Below, one piece after another: positions 59,075 through 64,000 of a stretch of DNA of 64,000 nt. This DNA comes from JBNKZU01 sp050301795 (GTDB lineage: Bacteria > Pseudomonadota > Gammaproteobacteria > Thiohalomonadales > Thiohalomonadaceae). The stretch is from the NCBI GenBank assembly GCA_050301795.1, contig JBNKZU010000034.1:1-64000 (forward strand), written 5' to 3'. The notes under the pieces are model-generated. The model made no database searches, was not told where the DNA came from, and saw only the letters and a list, made by a program, of their open reading frames with translations. The translations under genes were made by a program, and so were the position numbers. Each line of letters starts with the position of its first letter. The stretch's first letter is position 1.

Positions 59075-61819
59075 ATGAGATATTCGTGGATCCCACCAGT
59101 TATTGTAGCGCTTGATTTTATAAGCAAACTTTTGCTGGCATACAGCCCTTGGTCAGAGGGCATTTACATAATAATGGATGGCTTGAACTTCTCGCTATCA
59201 GATACACAGTTACATCTAAAAAATAGCTTTTTCAGTATCGGTTTTAGTACCAGTAGCATTATCCTTTTTAGCGGTGTATTGGCCATTATTCTATTCCTTC
59301 AGCGTACCAGCGCCGGGTTTATTAATGCCTTCACTCTAACCACGATTGGTCTGCAGTTGGCTGTTGGTGGAATCATCGCCCAATTCATCGATCTATTCCT
59401 GCATGGTCAAGTGATCAATATGATCGTCATTGATACTTTTATTTCAATCTCAATAAGTATCTCTGAGCTTGCGATTATTATTGGATTAGTACTTCTGCTC
59501 GTCGACCTTTTACAACGTCACCTTATTCCTAAGAGCTCTGTTATCCCGTTAGAAGGTTCAACCGTTGGGGATATCGATCTCTCTGAAGCAATTATAGGAA
59601 TCGATAATGTTCATATTGATGTCTATATCAGCCCTGGTTTCAGAGGTGCTGTCAGAGCCGTCGCCAATGACGCGATTAATAATGTTATCAATAGCGCCAG
59701 TACTAAAAAGTCATCCTCTCCGTACTCATACACCTTAAAAAACCTGAGAGAGCACTACTTCAAACTCATTGATCCAGCTTTAAAAAGGTTTAAAGAGGAT
59801 AAGGATGTTACAAAATTTGAGATACTCTATGTCGCAGTGATTAAGCTGGTTCAAGAAGAGATCACTGCTGCGTTTGATTATTACAATTATGAGATAAAGC
59901 ACAACCCAATCTACAAAAAACCTGAATACGCACAAAGTGGCTCTAAATCAACAGCTTTTCTTCTTTCAAACTCCAGCAATACTCGAAACAACGTCGCTAA
60001 AGAGATTTTTAGTCAATTCACAACTGTAGAAAATGACCGATTAAAACATTTGCGAAGCGCACTTTTTGGCATGGTGGATCATCTGCTATCTGATACTTTT
60101 AAAATACCTTTACTCTATGCGTCATCACATTTAGACGATTATGTGTTATGCCATCATTACCTGCTCTTAAACCATTTTAACGAGCAGATTAATAGCTTTA
60201 CCTCTATCGATAAAACGATTGCAAAAGCGCTTCTACAGAATATTCAATCACTTCCAAATGCTGAGGATGAGATCGAACAGCCGCTTAACGAACAAGATCA
60301 GACAGGGTTGAGTTTTCAGAAACTCTTGTATCAACCCTCTGTCTTAATGGCACCACACAACATTACAACTCTATTGGATCTCAATTGGAGTAACACCAAG
60401 CTCTACCATGCAAAAGAAAAAGGAGAGTCGAATAAAGCCCGGCTATTCCGACGCCATCTTCGCTTTCAGCGTTACCAGTTAGCACAACTTCACAATGAGT
60501 TCGAAAAGGCAAACCTCATCCATGACTTGATGCTTGTCTACTATGTGATGGATCAGATCAGATCTGGAAAAAGAAACTATGATCAGAGTTTTATTAACCA
60601 GATGCTAACAAAACTTTTCCCAAATAGCGGTGCGCGGTTACTACCAATATCGACTGGTAGTCATCGTAAAATGTTATTGGAGATGGGTTTTACTGCTGAA
60701 GCTCTTAATGATGTTAGTCAACGAATGAAAGAGGATCTTTCACCATTTTTGCTAAGAGTGGTTAAAGATTTTTCCCGTTATCGTCGAGATCTGCATTTAC
60801 TGAATCGAGTTCAGCAAGCGATTAACAAGCTACAGTTCTATACCTCAGAGAAGGATATTCTTACCTCTCGCTCCAACCATACACTCTATGAGTTTTTATC
60901 TGAGGATGAGATTGGCGAGTCACAAGATTATGAACTTGTTCGCCACGCTATTCTTAAGGCTGATCTTCGTGGATCGACACGCATTACTGAAGAGCTTACA
61001 CGGAAAAAACTAAACCCTGCGACCCATTTTAGTCGTAATTTCTTTGAACCGATCAACGAAATCCTGGCGCAATATAATGCCGAAAAGGTATTTATTGAAG
61101 GCGATGCGATGATATTGATCTTTAACGAGAACAATAACCCCCACAGCAACAAGCTATGTGTAAGCCAGGCATGTGGACTTGCTGCCGACATGCTCCGTAT
61201 CGTTGAAAAGCAGAACAAGCTTCTTGAAAAATATAAATTACCGATACTTGAATTAGGAATTGGCATCGCCTTTCAGAACAATCCACCAAGGTTCCTTTAT
61301 GATGAGGAGAGTAAAATTACCATATCTCCTGCAATCAATCGCGCGGATCGTCTCTCCTCCTGCGCGTGGGCGATTAAAAATTGGTTAACCGATATTGATG
61401 ACACGTTCCATGTCGCAATGTATGAACCTTCTGAAAATGCACGCTCCATAGGTGCTAAAGCAGAAAAAGAGATGATCTATAACCTCAATGGAATTCTGAT
61501 TGAAGATATCGCCTTTGAGAAGCTCAAACGAGAGTTAAATTTCAGGCAGATTAAGAACCCCATTCCTGCATTCAAGGATAGTATTCTCCTTGCCAGCAAG
61601 TTTCCCGATACCTATGGCACAATGCATACCGTTATCGTGCGCTCTGCACCAGTACAAATCTACGATCCCAGTCATAACCCATCAACCGCACCTAATGTTG
61701 AAAAACGCCGTTACTATGAAGTGATTCACGACAAGAGCATCATTGCTCAACTCATCTCGATGAGTAAGCTCAACAAACCGACTGCGGATATTGATCGCCG
61801 AGTCACGCGAAGAAAATAG
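59075..61819 (+). CDS. Membrane protein with class III nucleotide cyclase-like domain
   Basis: This 914-aa protein has four or so transmembrane helices (about 1-150), a large helical cytoplasmic region (about 180-600), and a C-terminal cyclase-like domain (about 620-800). Metal-binding Asp630 (LKADLRGSTRITEE) and Asp677 (FIEGDAMILIF) are present; transition-state Asn755 and Arg759 (AINRADRL) are present. The purine-selecting Lys usually before the second Asp is not at its expected place. A tail of about 110 residues follows. It may be a cyclase with altered specificity, or a sensor. ATG 59075 follows a TTG at 59072. No effector gene adjoins. Confidence 0.75.
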   Translation: MRYSWIPPVIVALDFISKLLLAYSPWSEGIYIIMDGLNFSLSDTQLHLKNSFFSIGFSTSSIILFSGVLAIILFLQRTSAGFINAFTLTTIGLQLAVGGIIAQFIDLFLHGQVINMIVIDTFISISISISELAIIIGLVLLLVDLLQRHLIPKSSVIPLEGSTVGDIDLSEAIIGIDNVHIDVYISPGFRGAVRAVANDAINNVINSASTKKSSSPYSYTLKNLREHYFKLIDPALKRFKEDKDVTKFEILYVAVIKLVQEEITAAFDYYNYEIKHNPIYKKPEYAQSGSKSTAFLLSNSSNTRNNVAKEIFSQFTTVENDRLKHLRSALFGMVDHLLSDTFKIPLLYASSHLDDYVLCHHYLLLNHFNEQINSFTSIDKTIAKALLQNIQSLPNAEDEIEQPLNEQDQTGLSFQKLLYQPSVLMAPHNITTLLDLNWSNTKLYHAKEKGESNKARLFRRHLRFQRYQLAQLHNEFEKANLIHDLMLVYYVMDQIRSGKRNYDQSFINQMLTKLFPNSGARLLPISTGSHRKMLLEMGFTAEALNDVSQRMKEDLSPFLLRVVKDFSRYRRDLHLLNRVQQAINKLQFYTSEKDILTSRSNHTLYEFLSEDEIGESQDYELVRHAILKADLRGSTRITEELTRKKLNPATHFSRNFFEPINEILAQYNAEKVFIEGDAMILIFNENNNPHSNKLCVSQACGLAADMLRIVEKQNKLLEKYKLPILELGIGIAFQNNPPRFLYDEESKITISPAINRADRLSSCAWAIKNWLTDIDDTFHVAMYEPSENARSIGAKAEKEMIYNLNGILIEDIAFEKLKRELNFRQIKNPIPAFKDSILLASKFPDTYGTMHTVIVRSAPVQIYDPSHNPSTAPNVEKRRYYEVIHDKSIIAQLISMSKLNKPTADIDRRVTRRK

Positions 61820-61827
61820 ATCACAAA

Positions 61828-61861
61828 AAAAAGACCCCGCTCAATTGAGCGGGGTCTTTTT
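61828..61861. terminator. Bidirectional terminator between cyclase gene and groL
   Basis: A 15-bp perfect stem joins AAAAAGACCCCGCTC (61828-61842) and GAGCGGGGTCTTTTT (61847-61861) with loop AATT. A-runs and T-runs flank it, so it ends both convergent transcripts. Confidence 0.93.
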
Positions 61862-61892
61862 GTTTTACTGGGTTGGTACAGAAAAAGCGGGA

Positions 61893-63548
61893 CTACATCA
61901 TGCCGCCCATTCCGCCCATGCCACCCATTCCACCCATGCCGCCCATGTCACCACCCATTGGAGCATCATTTTTAGGTAGTTCAGCAACCATCGCTTCTGT
62001 GGTTAACATCAGACCAGCAATAGAGGAGGCGTTTTGCAGCGCTGAGCGGGTAACCTTTGTCGGGTCAAGTATTCCCATCTCAATCATATCGCCATAAGTG
62101 CTGTTGGCTGCGTTAAAGCCGTAGTTACCCTCACCAGCTTTAACATTGTTAGAGATAACAGAGGCCTCTTCACCAGCATTCTTAACGATTTGACGTAGTG
62201 GCTCTTCCATTGCACGACGCGCAATATTGATGCCGATATCTTGATCGTGATTATCACCTTTAACCGTTTCGACAGCTTTAAGAGCACGAATCAGAGCAAC
62301 ACCACCACCGGGAACCACACCCTCCTGAACAGCGGCACGGGTTGCGTGCAGCGCATCATCAATGCGGTCTTTCTTCTCTTTCATTTCAACTTCTGTAGCA
62401 GCGCCAACTTTAATGACGGCAACACCACCGGCAAGCTTGGCGACACGCTCTTGAAGCTTCTCACGGTCATAGTCTGAGGTTGTCTCTTCGATCTGGGCAC
62501 GAATTTGAGCCACACGTGACTGAATCTCTTCATGATTGCCAGCACCATCGACAATGGTTGTGTTCTCTTTAGTGATCACAACCTTTTTCGCGGTTCCGAG
62601 ATCATCCAAGGTTGCCTTCTCAAGAGAGAGACCGACCTCTTCAGAGATCACCTGACCACCGGTCAGAATTGCAATATCCTGGAGCATCGCTTTACGGCGA
62701 TCCCCAAAGCCTGGCGCCTTAACAGCAGCAACCTTCACAATGCCACGAATTGAGTTAACAACCAGTGTAGCCAGAGCCTCACCTTCGACATCTTCTGCAA
62801 TAATCAGTAAAGGTTTACCCGCTTTTGCTACGCCTTCAAGCAGACCAAGAAGCTCACGAATGTTTGAGATCTTCTTATCGAACAACAGGATGAAAGGCGA
62901 ATCTAATTCAGCAGACATATTTTGCTGATTGTTGACGAAGTATGGTGAAAGATAGCCACGATCAAACTGCATACCTTCGACCACATCAAGCTCGTTATCA
63001 AAGCCAGAACCATCCTCAACGGTAATTACACCCTCTTTACCAACTCTCTCCATCGCTTCAGCAATTATCTGCCCGATTGAAGAGTCTGAGTTTGCAGAGA
63101 TGGTCGCAACCTGTGCAATCGAATGACTATCAGTACATGGAGTTGACAGATCTTTCAGTGAGCCAACAGCCGCAGCAACTGCTTTGTCGATACCACGTTT
63201 GAGATCCATAGGGTTCATGCCAGCAGCTACCGCTTTCATGCCCTCATTCACAATGGATTGAGCCAAAACTGTCGCGGTTGTTGTACCGTCACCAGCAACA
63301 TCAGAGGTTTTTGATGAAACCTCTTTAACCATCTGTGCGCCCATGTTCTCGAACTTATTATCAAGCTCGATCTCTTTAGCTACCGAAACACCATCTTTAG
63401 TAATGGTTGGTGCACCAAATGCTTTCTCCAGCACGACATTACGACCTTTAGGGCCGAGAGTAACCTTAACCGCATTGGCAAGGATATTAACGCCATTGAC
63501 CATTAAATGGCGGGCGTCATCAGAAAATTTGACCTCTTTTGCACTCAT
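61893..63548 (-). CDS. groL: Chaperonin GroEL
   Basis: This 551-aa 60-kDa chaperonin folds proteins in a double ring with GroES. AKEVKFSDDARHLMVNGVNI begins it; the ATP site VTLGPKGRNVVLEK and VAGDGTTTATVLAQ are intact; the end is the usual Gly-Gly-Met tail (four repeats). It is the second gene of groES-groEL, 57 bp after groES. Confidence 0.97.
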   Translation of the reverse strand: MSAKEVKFSDDARHLMVNGVNILANAVKVTLGPKGRNVVLEKAFGAPTITKDGVSVAKEIELDNKFENMGAQMVKEVSSKTSDVAGDGTTTATVLAQSIVNEGMKAVAAGMNPMDLKRGIDKAVAAAVGSLKDLSTPCTDSHSIAQVATISANSDSSIGQIIAEAMERVGKEGVITVEDGSGFDNELDVVEGMQFDRGYLSPYFVNNQQNMSAELDSPFILLFDKKISNIRELLGLLEGVAKAGKPLLIIAEDVEGEALATLVVNSIRGIVKVAAVKAPGFGDRRKAMLQDIAILTGGQVISEEVGLSLEKATLDDLGTAKKVVITKENTTIVDGAGNHEEIQSRVAQIRAQIEETTSDYDREKLQERVAKLAGGVAVIKVGAATEVEMKEKKDRIDDALHATRAAVQEGVVPGGGVALIRALKAVETVKGDNHDQDIGINIARRAMEEPLRQIVKNAGEEASVISNNVKAGEGNYGFNAANSTYGDMIEMGILDPTKVTRSALQNASSIAGLMLTTEAMVAELPKNDAPMGGDMGGMGGMGGMGGMGGMM

Positions 63549-63605
63549 TTCTTACTTTTCCTCTTAAAGAATTCTGTTGTTAGATTAGTTTTATGAAGGG
63601 TCGGA

Positions 63606-63893
63606 TTACTCAACGACCGCCATAATGTCCTCTTCGCGCATCATCAGCAGCTCTTCACCGTCAACTTTGACAGTAGTGCCTGCATATTGACCAAAAAGAA
63701 CAACGTCACCAACTTTAATATCCATGGGACGAACTTCGCCGCTCGAAAGGATTTGACCGTTGCCTGCGGCAAGTACTTCACCTTGATTGGGCTTTTCTGA
63801 AGCTGATCCTGGAAGCACGATTCCGCCAGCGCTAACTGTCTCTTCCTCCTTGCGACGTACAAGGACACGATCATGCAGTGGACGAATATTCAT
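63606..63893 (-). CDS. groS: Co-chaperonin GroES
   Basis: This 95-aa protein caps GroEL. MNIRPLHDRVLVRRKEEETV and the mobile loop SAGGIVLPGSASEKPNQGEV are intact. AGGAGAGAG lies just before ATG 63893. A CIRCE operator lies 73 bp upstream. Confidence 0.97.
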   Translation of the reverse strand: MNIRPLHDRVLVRRKEEETVSAGGIVLPGSASEKPNQGEVLAAGNGQILSSGEVRPMDIKVGDVVLFGQYAGTTVKVDGEELLMMREEDIMAVVE

Positions 63894-63965
63894 AGTTCAA
63901 CTCTCTCCTAAAAAAGATCTATCGATTTTAAATGTGCGGTATTACCGCGAGATTCATGGTGGTTT

Positions 63966-63992
63966 TTAGCACTCACCTTATGAGAGTGCTAA
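63966..63992 (-). promoter_or_regulatory. CIRCE operator (HrcA) of groESL
   Basis: TTAGCACTC (63966-63974), a 9-bp spacer, and GAGTGCTAA (63984-63992) form a perfect CIRCE element. HrcA, when folded by GroEL, represses through this site. Its distance to groES puts it in the promoter or leader region. hrcA itself is not in the window. Confidence 0.95.
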
Positions 63993-64000
63993 TAATAGTG

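Noticed and set aside
61905..61960. Short tandem repeat at the end of groL as a mobile or regulatory repeat
   Set aside because: It encodes the normal Gly-Gly-Met tail of GroEL.

Overview
The window is chromosomal DNA of a gammaproteobacterium, most likely a sulfur-oxidising one. The evidence is gene content and order: hemA-prfA-prmC, a TPR lipoprotein-lolB-ispE-tRNA-Gln-prs-rplY-pth-ychF block, an rlmKL fusion, slyX, hdfR, yheS, dsbB, and a Gly/Asn/Tyr-rich secreted protein resembling sulfur globule proteins. Base composition is moderate and coding density is high. No rRNA or CRISPR array is present. No integron integrase and no intact transposase were seen.

Layout. 1-5.6 kb: a MerR/TipAS regulator with a textbook MerR-type promoter, the 5' remnant of an IS110-family element, an ABC-F ATPase (yheS), a small acidic protein, and citrate synthase. 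5.7-10.4 kb: an HdfR-like LysR regulator, an MscS-type channel, an MgtE Mg2+ transporter, a secreted hypothetical protein and SlyX. 10.4-16.3 kb: a complete sucrose operon (sps-spp-fruK-ams), which makes sucrose-6-phosphate, dephosphorylates it, phosphorylates fructose, and can turn sucrose into glucan. 16.8-19.4 kb: a large lipoprotein with beta-propeller repeats. 19.8-24.7 kb: rlmKL, a TusE/DsrC-family gene, a DUF2141 protein, and a solitary integron gene cassette carrying a DUF3800 gene between two attC-like sites.

24.8-27.5 kb: an ABC exporter and the sulfur-globule-like protein. 27.5-34.2 kb: a leftward cluster of hemA, prfA, prmC, an HMA-like small protein, a MoeB/ThiF adenylyltransferase, a JAMM peptidase, a 107-aa protein of unknown function, a helix-turn-helix/coiled-coil protein and a divergent 2Fe-2S flavoreductase. 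34.4-41.5 kb: the rightward housekeeping block with tRNA-Gln(TTG) and tRNA-Met(CAT).

41.7-54 kb: a fatty-acid degradation locus. A leftward TetR regulator and a FabH-like ketosynthase face a seven-gene rightward operon (fadE, a FadN-type hydroxyacyl-CoA dehydrogenase/hydratase, thiolase, DUF2889, DUF4442, nitronate-monooxygenase-like, fadD). Two similar palindromes bracket its promoter. 54-64 kb: yaaA-dsbB-DUF2461, a membrane GGDEF protein, a nucleotide-sugar dehydrogenase, a membrane protein with a class III nucleotide-cyclase-like domain, and groES-groEL under a CIRCE (HrcA) operator at the right edge.

The most unusual items are the lone integron cassette with a short upstream ORF ending inside it, the MoeB-JAMM-unknown-HTH-flavoreductase neighbourhood, the IS110 remnant with a structured leader, and the bracketed TetR promoter. 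All calls come from reading the sequence. No database search was run.
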